A model generated the notes under the pieces. It saw only the letters and a list, made by a program, of their open reading frames with translations. It ran no database searches and was not told the origin of the DNA. Position numbers and translations under genes: made by a program. From the NCBI RefSeq assembly GCF_003597395.2, contig NC_133770.1, forward strand, positions 288,389,136 to 288,453,135: a stretch of 64,000 nucleotides of DNA, read 5' to 3'. Numbering within the stretch: the stretch's first letter is position 1; each line of letters begins with the position of its first letter. This document shows, piece after piece, positions 54,876 through 64,000 of the stretch. This stretch comes from Chelonoidis abingdonii. Lineage: Eukaryota > Chordata > Testudines > Testudinidae.

Positions 54876-57800
54876 AGCGGCGAGGCCACCAGACAGAGGA
54901 GAAACATAGGGCAGTCACATGTCCTCTTTAGATTGTGCCCCCAGTATCAGGAGGCACTAAGTCGTGTATGCAGCCTTCATTATAAGATTGTGTGCATATG
55001 CAGAAAATATAGCTTCTTACTTTTCTTTTTCTGCACATTAGGATTGTTCCTAGCTAGTCCTAGCCCTGACTGGCTGCTTTTTGCTTTAGCTGGTTTGAGT
55101 TTCTTAATTATTCCCATATGAAATTCTGGGTCTGCTTGAAGCCATGTTGTATCTCACTGAAGTTGAGATGTTAAAGCACGTGATTAGCCATATGACAACT
55201 TCCCACTGCTTCTCCCGCATCTACAAAAGTTCTGGGGACAGAGCCTGACAAAGTATATACGAAAATCAAATTGCTTCTCAATATTGTCCTTGGATTTGTT
55301 CTTCCCATATGAAATGACAGCAAGCAGCAGAATAACTAATATTGGAGAGGAAGTTAGAGGGGAGTGTTTACATATGGGGATTAAAATGATACAGCATAGC
55401 CTCTTTACAATCTGTACATTAAAGAACCAGATGCCCCATTATAGTAATCCCCTTTATTTAAAGGATCTCACGTACATTTTTTTTCTATCATACTCTTCTT
55501 GCTAATAAATTCTGCATTGCTGTCCAACTAGAAAGGCCAAACTTTTATGACAAAGACTGTTAGAAATCTTAGTTTAGAAACTTAATATCTTGTGTGATTT
55601 TATTTAAGGAATAAATGTTCATATGAGAGCCTTCACTACAATGTCAAACTTGACTAAACCGGTCAAAATATATTATAATTTATTTGAAAAAAATAACGAA
55701 TTTACTAATAAAATATTCATCTAATATTTTGTCTGTTTTCCAATTAATAAGCTGGGTGAAGGTGCAAATTTCACAATATTTATTCCATCTAACTTACTTG
55801 TGATTGTTCCATCCTGTTCCCCCACACACACACCCTGCACTCCCCTCCCCACACACACCCCACACACTATGGGACCCTTCTGGCAGGTTCCCACTGTCTG
55901 TCAGAAAAGTGGCATTACAGGCTTCTCAGTTTCTTACATTACAGTTTCTTTCCCTCTGCATCCCTGAACACAAGGAAAACCCCCTGTGGGGCTCACTGGT
56001 GTAAAGTAATGGAGAATATGGGTTAGGATTAAGAGGGGACTCCAGAGACAGGGAAATGTGCATTGTGTGACTCTGCCCCCAGCTGCAAGAAGAATCTGGG
56101 GTATGATTAATGCAACCTGAGAGTGTCTTAATTTTTCCAGGGCTCCTCTCTATGACTGGGCACCCTGTTGTGAGAGATTCAGGAACCTGAGGCAGTGCCA
56201 TTCTAATAATAGGCTGCCCAGGAGCAGAGGAGGGGGAATAAGGAACCCCAGAGGCAAGGCTAATTGTGCCTTTACTCATGCAGAATTTCCAGGGTCCATG
56301 GATTTGGAGAGGACATGTAGCTGTTTTCAATCCTTGGGGGACCCCAGAAGCCCATCCCCATGACAGAACAAGGGCAGATATACTCCATGAGAGGCTCTTT
56401 TAGGACTTCCTTCCCCTGGGTATTTTTGCAAAAAGGGAAGTTATAAGGGAAATTTTCTTTCTCTAGTTAATTACAGTGTTGTTCTGAGATCAAAGAACAT
56501 GGTGACACATTGGAATCACTTTGGTATTTTAGGGACAGATTCTATTCTGTTACATCAATGTAAGTCTGAAGTAATTCCACCATTTTCAGTGGATTTAATC
56601 CACATTTGAATCAGTGTTACAGAAAGAATTTGGGACTTAAAATAATTACCAAGGCGTTTCCAGGCATATTACTTTTTTAATATTTCCCGTGTGTTCTTCA
56701 GTCCTTTTGTGCTTCACAGCCTTGTGTTACTGAACAATAAAAACTGAAGGGTATGTTCTCCCTTCCACTGCATTTTTAAAGCTTTCATAGCAAGTTTCTA
56801 TTTACGTTTAGTTCTGATCCTTCTCAATACTGTCCCTGCTCACTGTCTATGCAAAAGGAAATCCAGATCCTGTATTATAAACAGGGCTTGTACAAAGCCT
56901 TTGCACTGAATATTTCAATGTTTTTTCTTCTCTGTTCCTTTTAATCCTATCATTCCTCAAAGCGTCCAAGACCAGATTTTTTTTCCTCTTTATATTTTGT
57001 GGTGGCTGCCAACTTGGTCCCTTTAGAGGAGGAATCCATTTAATTTTGTTAAGTAAATTTAGTTTAGACCAGTGTGCTTGCTATTCCTGTCAGCATATCA
57101 AGCCTGATATTACTTCACTGCCTCTGAAAAGAGTGCTGAGAATTTAATGGGGATGTATGGATTATAGCACAATTTACAGCACTGGCAGTTCCTGGCATTT
57201 GTGCTGGAGCACAAGTTATCAATCATTTCCAGGAACACTTGCCAACAAGGTGAAACAGCCAGATGTCTTATTTTAGTAACTTTCTCATTCTTTTTTAACA
57301 AAAGAATTGTCTTCCTCCAGAACACATGCTTGTCTTCCAAAAGGTGTCAGCTTCAATTACGGAGACTTATATAAGAAAATGCATTGGCTTCCACTAGTTT
57401 CCCGTAGTTCAAATGTCCCATATCCACCAGATCCAAACAATATGATTTTCTTGGGCGGGACCTGTGATTAAGGATAGCTTGAATGTCCTAGCTGATCTCA
57501 TTACAGCTTTATGAATGAAGAGAGTAATTTTGATTGAAACACATGGTCTAGTGGATGAAAAAGCCATCCTCTCTGCCCCATAAACCTCATAATCTGTACC
57601 AAATTTTATTCTGACATGCATTCACAAGCAGCAGCTATTATCAGCAATGAATGCAATTTGCACAGCTGAAAGAGGAGTCTAGCCTTTAGCCTAACTTGAA
57701 TCTGTTCACATTTACCTTTGACTTGAGGAGTGATGCAAACACATCTGCTGTCTCTGCAGAGGAGAATGTATGGTGAACTAAATAAATGTTCTCTTCTATA

Positions 57801-58000
57801 ATTACTGGCTGACCTGTTGCCATCACATGAATGTCAGTGCTTGGGAAATGGTAGCAAGAAAAGGAGAAAAGTGAGCTTGAAAAAAATCAAAATATTCCGC
57901 ATGAAATTTTGTCTTAAGTTTCCAATTTAGGCCCTGGTCATATGATGCTGCAGTGCTAGTTTCCCTACATATTCCTACCAAGATGTGGGTGGGGGGGAAT
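54876..58000. other. Unrecognised non-coding stretch
   Basis: About 3.1 kb with no gene and no repeat that I can name except a CA-rich simple tract (about 55820-55870). Short frames on opposite strands overlap each other and look like chance. Confidence 0.4.
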
Positions 58001-58004
58001 TAAT

Positions 58005-58320
58005 ATCACAATATTAGGCTACTACTATTATAACTGTAGTGCTGAGGGGCCCCACTTAGACAGGGACTCCAATGTGCTAGGTGCTGTACATACACATAGT
58101 AAGAGACAGACCTGACCCCAAAGAGCTTCCACTAATAAGCAAAAAAAAGAAGGAAATTATACTTCTGTTCTGCAACCCTATCTGCAGAAGGAGGCTAAGG
58201 GAAGAGAGATTAAATGATTTGGTCAGGTTCACCTGGGAATTCTGTGGTAGGACCAGGAATGAAATTCAGATCTGCTCCCTTAAGCACAAGCACGAGATTT
58301 ATTCCTCTTGCTCACACCCT
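58005..58320 (-). repeat. MIR-type SINE
   Basis: tactactattataactgtag and ctgtacatacacatagtaag with ccccaaagagcttcc are the complement of the 3' module; gattaaatgatttggtcagg then ttcacctgggaattctgtgg is the complement of the MIR core. Confidence 0.65.
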
Positions 58321-58507
58321 TCTTTTATAAAACATTTTAGTTGTCTTTGTATTCTTGACTTACAGCAGAATGATCATTGTGTGGATCACTGTGTCCTCTT
58401 TGCTTTTATGGATGATTTGAAAGGAACAGCAGTGTTTGGCATTTGGTTTGTCACTATGTTTCCAGTTTATTGGAAAGGGTGTAGGGGGAAGAAAATCGCA
58501 CCTCTCC

Positions 58508-59446
58508 TGTGATAAATGAGACAGGGGGAGCTCCCTTTTGTAGACAACCAGCCAGCCAGTTAGCTATAGAATCCCTCTTGGTAGCTGTTCTCTACTTGCT
58601 TTACCTGTAAAGGGTTAAAAAGTCTAACTGCACGCACAGGCAAAGGGAATTTAGTGGGCATTTGACCAAAAGAGCCAATGTGGGGGCTAGAACTTTTTAA
58701 AATTGGGGAAAAAAACCTTTCCCTTTGTCTGTCTGTGGTAGTTCTCCGGAGAGAAGATGTACATAGCAGCAATGCTATAAGAAGTTTTAAGCCAGGTATG
58801 GAAAATCATCAGATCATACCTAGAACTACTTATTTGAATCCCATATATGTAAGTAAATCAAAGAACGTCTAGGAAGATGTGATTAGGATTATTTCTTTAT
58901 TTCTTATTGGCTTATGGACTCCTCTGTGCTAACCCCCAAATGCTTTTGTTTTGCTTGTAACCTTTAAGCTGAACCTCAAGAAAACCATTCTTGATGCTTA
59001 ATTATTATATTTGTTCTTTTTAATTCTAGCAATAGCCTAAGTTCCAAATGTATTTTCTTTCTTTTTATTTTTAATAACATTTTTTTTTTAAGAACAGGAT
59101 TGGGGGTTTTTTTGTGTGTGTGTCCTAAGAGGTTTGTGCATATGTGGTTTAATTAGCCGGTGGCAACTGCTGATTTGTTTTCTTTCTCAGCTCTTCCCTG
59201 GAGCGGGGTGAAAGGGCTTGAGGGTACCCAACAGGAAGGAATTCCCAAGTGCTCCTTCCTGAGTTCTCAAAAATGGGCGGGGGGTTGCACATGGGTGGTG
59301 GCAACATCTACCCATCCAGGGTCAGAAAGAAGCTGTGACCTTGGGAGTTTAATACCAGCCTGGAGTGGCCAGTATTAATTTTTAGAGACCTCGTGGGCTC
59401 CCACCTTCTACACTCAAAGTGCCAGAGTGGGGAATCAGCCTTGACA
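58508..59446 (+). mobile_element. Solo LTR, family A copy 3 (939 bp)
   Basis: It begins TGTGATAAATGAGACAG and ends TCAGCCTTGACA, flanked by identical 5-bp repeats tctcc (58503-58507 and 59447-59451). The aaagggttaaaaagtc block, gagccaatg and the 3' end with agagtggggaatcag...cTTGACA are shared with copies 1 and 2. The start is the most diverged of the three. No internal genes are attached. Confidence 0.9.
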
Positions 59447-59451
59447 TCTCC

Positions 59452-59995
59452 TCATCTCAACACACCAATGGTTCTAGATTTTTGCTGGAAAATCTCATGT
59501 GGTTCCAGAATTCATGATGCTCAAAAAGTGACCAAACACAGTCTGGAGCAGAGTGATGGTAAGATATCTTGATTCACCAGAGCTGTAATAAACCGCTCAG
59601 CAAAACTGAAAAGTTGGGAACCTCCCTTTCCCAACTGTGCATTAACATTAGTTCCTACTCCTGGTGGCTGTGGAGCCATCATGATTTAGAATTGGCCCTG
59701 GTCCTAGGATGACACAAAAATAAGATTATTTTAGCAAACAGGACAGGATACTTACAGCGCACCAACTATCTTGGGCCAGGACACTCTGCATCTGAAACAT
59801 TATATCTCGGAGCAATGCTCTAGTAGGGCTTCTCTACATGGAAAAGTTATTCAGGAATAAGGTAGGGTGTGAATTTAAATTCTCTCTCTTCCCGAATAAT
59901 CCCCTGTGCAGAACCTGACTTGTACCATACAATGCTTTGATTGCCTTGGTATTGCTCAACATTTTGGTGAAAAAAGTAGAATGATATAAAATTAA
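59452..59995. other. Unrecognised non-coding stretch
   Basis: No gene or nameable repeat. Confidence 0.4.
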
Positions 59996-59999
59996 CGTT

Positions 60000-60200
60000 G
60001 TTGTTTGCAGTGTTATAGCCATGTTAGTCCCAGGGTATGAGAGAGAGAAGGTAGGTGGGATGATATCTTTTATAGTGGAAGAAACAAGCTTCAGGTCAAA
60101 GAGCTTTATGAAGCTTGAAAACTTGTCTTTTCCAACAACAGAAGTTGGTCCAATAAAATATATTGCCTCACAAACCTTGTGTCTCTCCTAAAATTAACGT
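60000..60200 (+). repeat. Dispersed repeat, 'tagccatgttagtcccagg' family
   Basis: gcagtgttatagccatgtta, gtcccagggtatgagagaga, gatatcttttatagtgg and agaagttggtccaataaaat belong to a repeat frequent in turtles and crocodilians. Its class is not certain to me; it may be related to the short tail at 38783. Confidence 0.6.
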
Positions 60201-60204
60201 GGAA

Positions 60205-61000
60205 CACACATTCGGTGGATTAACAACTGACTGATAGGTCTCACAATGTAATTGTAAATGGGGAATCATCCTCTAATAGGAGTGTTTCCAGTGGAGTCCC
60301 GCAGGGATAATTTCTTCCCCTATGCTATATAATGTTTTATCAAAAACGTGAACAAAAACGTAAAATTATCACTCATAAAATTTGCAGAGGACACAAAAAT
60401 TGGGGGAGTGATAAATAATGATGAGGGCAGATCACTGAAACAGAGCATTCTGGATCACTTGGTAAACTCTTTGCAAGCAAACAACATGATTTTAATATGG
60501 CTACGTGTAAATGTATACATCTGGGAACAGAGAATGTAGGTCATACCATGCGCAGCATTGACTGAAGATATTTGGGAGCTGTGGTGGATAATCAGCTAAA
60601 CATGAAGAGCTAATGCAATCCTGGGATGTATGTAATCCTGCAGGATTAGAAAGGTTACTTCACCTTTATATTTATCACTGGTGTGACTATTGTTGGAATA
60701 CTGTGTCCAGGGCAGGTGCCCACACTTGAAGAAGGATGTTGATACATTTGAGAGTGTTCATTGAAGAGCCACAAGAAAGATTATAGAATTAGAAAACATA
60801 CCTTATAGTGACAGACTCAAAGAGCTCAATCTTTTAGTTTAACAAAGACAAGGTAAAGGGGTGATTTTATTACAGTCTACAGATATCCATCTGGGGAACA
60901 AATATTTAATAATGGGATCTTCAATCTAGCAGAGAAAAGCAGAAGATAATCCAATGGCTGGAAGTTGAAGCTAGACAAATGCAGACTTGAAAATGTTTAC
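60205..61000 (+). mobile_element. CR1 LINE ORF2 remnant with reverse transcriptase motifs, left part of a split copy
   Basis: Across several frames the plus strand encodes the palm of the CR1 reverse transcriptase. SSGVPQG lies near 60285-60310, and KFAEDTKIGGVINNDEGRSL lies within 60378-60440; the family's catalytic FADD is here FAED. Further CR1 blocks follow, then a UTR segment with ggctggaagttgaagctaga. Multiple stops make it dead. It breaks off near 61000 and its 3' end resumes at 62781. Confidence 0.85.
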
Positions 61001-62066
61001 CCATTATTCTGGAAAAGCATAATGCATGGACTGAAGATGACCCAGTGGGCTAAACACTATTATTTGGCACCTTACTTTTCCATGTATACATTTACGCCTC
61101 ATATGTCCCTTAGTTTGCACATTTTTTTGTACAACTGATGGACAGATTTTATTTTCCGATCATGTGTAGTTCCTTATGGTGGGCCTCGGAATGTTAGGCC
61201 TGGGACTTTGATTGAGGAATGTAGTTTTATGATTGAGCCTTGGGGGCACTTTCAGATAATTAATTAATATGTATGTGTACATATGACACCACCTTATATT
61301 TAAGCATAACAATCCTTTTCCAATTTGTCCCTTTTACTTTGGTGCTGCAGATAGCAACACATTCCTGTTAGGGCAATTACAGTTACCACCAGTATTATTA
61401 TTGGTAGAAGGCTGAGTGTTTTGAAATACTGGGATAGGCATTATTATATTGTTCTACAGTGCTATGTCTATGAGAAGTAAAACAGAAATTTGGAGTAGTG
61501 ACATTACACATGAGGCACATTATATATATATAATTTGGAATTAGTTACTACCCAGTACTATCCATTCATATTATAGGTTCCTTTTATTGCTGGTTGTAAC
61601 TCTCAGGTAAGCTTTGCTGGTAGCAAACAGGAATGGCTAGCCTTTTTGTTTTATTGGTTGCATTTCTTTGTGACATACCAGTAGTTGATGTAGATTTAGT
61701 TGTTTTTTTCTGGATACCATTTTTCCGATAACCTTCTGAATGGACAATAACCAATTTATTAAATATTGTTGTGTTAGGATTTAGTGTTGGTACTTAGACA
61801 CTGGACAAGTTTGTTTTTAATAACATGTGCTTTAGTTAGGATGCAGTATCACGGGCCCAGATTATGACTGGTGCTAACAGGGAATTTGTTTACCCAATTT
61901 GTAGTTACTGTGTAAAATATTTTTTTTGTAACACCTTTTGGGTTTTTTTTTTTTGCCTTCATGTTGTTTGCTATCATTCATTTGTTTGAATTTTTAATAT
62001 TCGCCAAATTTGTTGTATTCATTTAATAATGTAAGGCATTTGAAGTCATTGCACTTACTTCACATA
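61001..62066 (-). mobile_element. Internal region of an endogenous retrovirus, gag-pol deleted
   Basis: This AT-rich kilobase lies between the retroviral primer-binding site on the right and the CR1 break on the left. Only a piece of env is recognisable (61300-61440). The 3' LTR expected at the left is not visible, so the left boundary with CR1 DNA is uncertain. Confidence 0.5.
61300..61440 (-). pseudogene. Probable env transmembrane-subunit C-terminus
   Basis: An open stretch of 46 codons ending in a natural stop reads a short polar lead, then the hydrophobic segment LLPIIILVVTVIALTGMCCY (about 20 residues, enough to span a membrane), then a short basic tail with QSKRDKLEKD. A single membrane span closed by cysteines and followed by a short charged tail is typical of retroviral Env transmembrane subunits. 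It is preceded by an in-frame stop, so nothing of the ectodomain is readable. Position and strand agree with the LTR and primer site on its right. The call depends on form only, without a database match. Confidence 0.45.
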
Positions 62067-62084
62067 CTCATGTCGGGGTCACCA
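62067..62084 (-). promoter_or_regulatory. tRNA-Trp-type primer-binding site
   Basis: The minus strand reads TGGTGACCCCGACATGAG, matching 16 of 18 positions of the site complementary to the 3' end of tRNA-Trp, as used by avian alpharetroviruses. It lies directly next to the LTR, which fixes the orientation of the provirus as minus. Confidence 0.8.
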
Positions 62085-62780
62085 GTACGGTAAGATGTTC
62101 ATAGATGCATGTGTGTGTTTCCTTTGTGTGTCCCCACAGCCCAGTGCAAACAGCTGGCATGTCAGACTTCGAGTGAACCAACTAATGACCACAAGATCCG
62201 TTAAGGGATGAAGGCACCCAGCCAGGTTTATTGTCAACGAAGCACAGTACTAGTTTCCTGCAGACTCTACCGGACCACTAATACATGTATGCCCGTAACA
62301 ATGGACCAGCTCAGTGAACAGCAGGACTTTACATTCCTCACTAGGCTAGACAAAGATACTCCCTCTGAGATACATCTTTATACCCCAATACAAACAAGTT
62401 AGTACTGCCCTTCTGACATAGTTACTGCCCCCTGACATGATTAGTTATTACCCATTAACTTGTATATGTTGGTTTAATTCAAACATTTTTATTACGTACT
62501 GTTATCCTGACCTTATCTTTTAGGAGGGCTCAGCATGTTCCTGTTATCCTTGGGGAATGTTTTTGTAAGATCCTTGGTATCGGGATATTTTGGTACCACT
62601 TGATATCGAGATGTGTTTGTGTGAGCACTTTATGATTGCACTTGTTAGGAATATGTATTTTTGCAATATCAGCACTATTCTTGCCAGATTCTGTGAGCAA
62701 GTCCTGCCTCATAGCAGGCCTCTGATACAAGGGCTTATGTTTCAGGCTTTATTCCTACTACAAGGGGTGCATGTTCGACA
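62085..62780 (-). mobile_element. 5' LTR of an endogenous retrovirus (about 696 bp)
   Basis: On the minus strand the LTR begins TGTCGAACATGC (right edge 62780), contains a TATA box (gtataaag, 62378-62384) and an AATAAA signal (62227-62232) about 150 bp further on, then a U5 of about 140 bp that runs into the primer-binding site. This order is that of a retroviral LTR. The U5 end lacks the expected CA, probably by mutation. The LTR abuts resumed CR1 sequence on its right. Confidence 0.75.
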
Positions 62781-62985
62781 GGGAGGGTAATTAGCCATTG
62801 GAACAAATTTACCAAGGGTTGCAGTGGATTCTCCATCACTGACAATTTTTAAAGATCAGATTTTTTTTCTAAAAGCTATGCTCTAGGAATTTTTTTGGGG
62901 AAGTTCTCTGGCCTATGTTATACCAGAGGTCTGACTAGATGATCACAGTGGTCCTTTTTGGCCTTGGAATCCATGTATGGACAAG
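62781..62985 (+). mobile_element. CR1 LINE, 3' end of the split copy
   Basis: The sequence gggagggtaattagccattg, then gattctccatcactgacaat, gaggtctgactagatgatca and cagtggtcctttttggcctt is the CR1 3' region that should follow the segment ending near 61000, in the same orientation. Confidence 0.85.
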
Positions 62986-63855
62986 CTTATTCCAGAATAA
63001 GAATGTCCCCATGGGGAGCTACTGAAGAATAGAAATAGCGAGAAAATAACATTCAGTAATCTGCTTAAATTACATGTACGTGAGAAAGTCTGGCAACCAT
63101 TAGTAGATCTATAGGTGGACTACACACACATATATATAAAATGAGCAAGGACCTCAGGATTAACCCACACAATATTTTGTTAATGTTATGTTTTCTTTAT
63201 TTTAATTTACACTGTACATGCTAACCAGTGAGTCTTGGCCAGCTATTACATATAATGAACTTAATTATGGGATGTTTCTGTACCATGCCAGTAATTGTGT
63301 TGCTGGATTATTGTGCAACTTGGCTATGGCATCTGTAATTAGCAGATCAGTCCTGGGCAGAACTTCATCCACAGTTATTTCTGTGTGTCACTTCTATGTT
63401 TTATATAATTTCCTTAAATGTCTTAATTTAAATGTAATTTAAAACATTCTGGCACCATATTTTATTTATTTATTTTTTAAAATCACCTAGTGCTATAAGG
63501 ATTGTGATATCAGGATTGCTGTGATTTGGAATGAGATCTGTCTTGTATGAACACAAACAGTCACAAGGGAGACTGGAGGACTGCAAATGTAAAAGACCTT
63601 ATAAATTCAGGCTGAAAACAGAAAGTACAGTTCTTGACAATGTTTTGAGCAGGAGGCCTTTTTCAAACACAATTGGTGAAGGGAAAAAGAGGAGGTCAAG
63701 GGACAAAGCAAAGGTACAGGGAAGGCAGCTGAAAAGTGAAGATACCACACGGCAGTGCAAGTGCTGAAGGTATCTGCACACTTTGCATATCCTTCACTGT
63801 GGACTCTGCAGGGAAGTTGCAACTTTTCAGCTCTTTCCACTATATTTGGAGAAAA
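62986..63855. other. Unrecognised non-coding stretch
   Basis: No gene. 63531-63873 holds overlapping short frames on both strands without motifs. Confidence 0.4.
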
Positions 63856-63858
63856 GAA

Positions 63859-64000
63859 AACACGGTTACTCACCTTGTAACTCTTGTTCTTCGAGATGTG
63901 TTGCTCATATCCATTCCAGTAGGTGTACGCGCCGCGCGTGCACGTTCGTCAGAAAACTTTTACCCTAGCAACTCCAGCGGGCCGGCAGGTCGCCCCGTAG
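63859..64000 (-). repeat. Dispersed turtle repeat, cut by the window end
   Basis: cacggttactcaccttgtaa, then ctcttgttcttcgagatgtg, ttgctcatatccattccagt and gcaactccagcgggccggca is a high-copy repeat that I know from turtle sequence (often seen as 'gaacaacagttacaaggtgagtaaccg' on the other strand). Class not known to me. It continues beyond 64000. Confidence 0.7.

Overview
The window looks like intergenic or deep-intronic DNA from a reptile, most probably a cryptodiran turtle. The evidence is the repeat set: abundant 5'-truncated CR1 LINEs, tRNA-derived SINEs whose 3' ends resemble a CR1 tail (the 'tortoise Pol III SINE' arrangement), old MIR-type sequences, many hAT and foldback MITEs, and LTR families that I recognise from turtle genomes. 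I see no host protein-coding gene, no rRNA, no genuine tRNA gene and no CRISPR array. Every open frame over about 60 codons is a chance frame, low-complexity DNA, or part of a retroelement.

Layout. 1-4190 is mostly unrecognised AT-rich DNA with one MIR copy. 4198-6344 is a decayed Ty3/Gypsy element (SCAN-type gag, protease remnant, both LTRs) sitting between two inverted arms of a foldback element. 6700-14400 is mostly unrecognised, with SINE, MIR and hAT pieces. 14426-16430 holds a palindromic hAT MITE, a CR1 fragment and a GC-rich hAT element. 16.5-20.5 kb is old LINE-like sequence. 20.7-21.6 kb is a GC-rich retroelement-like unit. 21.6-25.7 kb is the longest stretch with almost no recognisable repeat. 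25.7-37.5 kb mixes MITEs, a solo LTR (32199-32850), MIR and CR1 tails. 37.9-38.5 kb is an antisense sushi-type Gypsy gag remnant. 40.2-42.3 kb is a four-layer nest: a CR1 split by a hAT element, which is split by an LTR, which is split by a Harbinger-like MITE. 45.9-46.4 kb is a CR1 with an inverted 5' part. 47.5-54.9 kb holds an LTR-like stretch, a second copy of the GC-rich hAT element, a solo LTR, an 851-bp foldback element and GC-rich repeats. 58.5-59.4 kb is a third solo LTR of the same family. 60.2-63.0 kb is a CR1 split by a tRNA-Trp-primed endogenous retrovirus. The window ends inside another dispersed repeat.

Most insertion calls rest on target-site duplications (TSDs) read directly in the sequence: 5 bp for LTRs, 8 bp for hAT, 3 bp for the Harbinger-like MITE. 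These let the order of insertion be read without any database. Nothing here appears to work as a gene system; the interest lies in the insertion history and in a few informative retroelement remnants. I could run no database search, so family names rest on recognition of motifs and termini.
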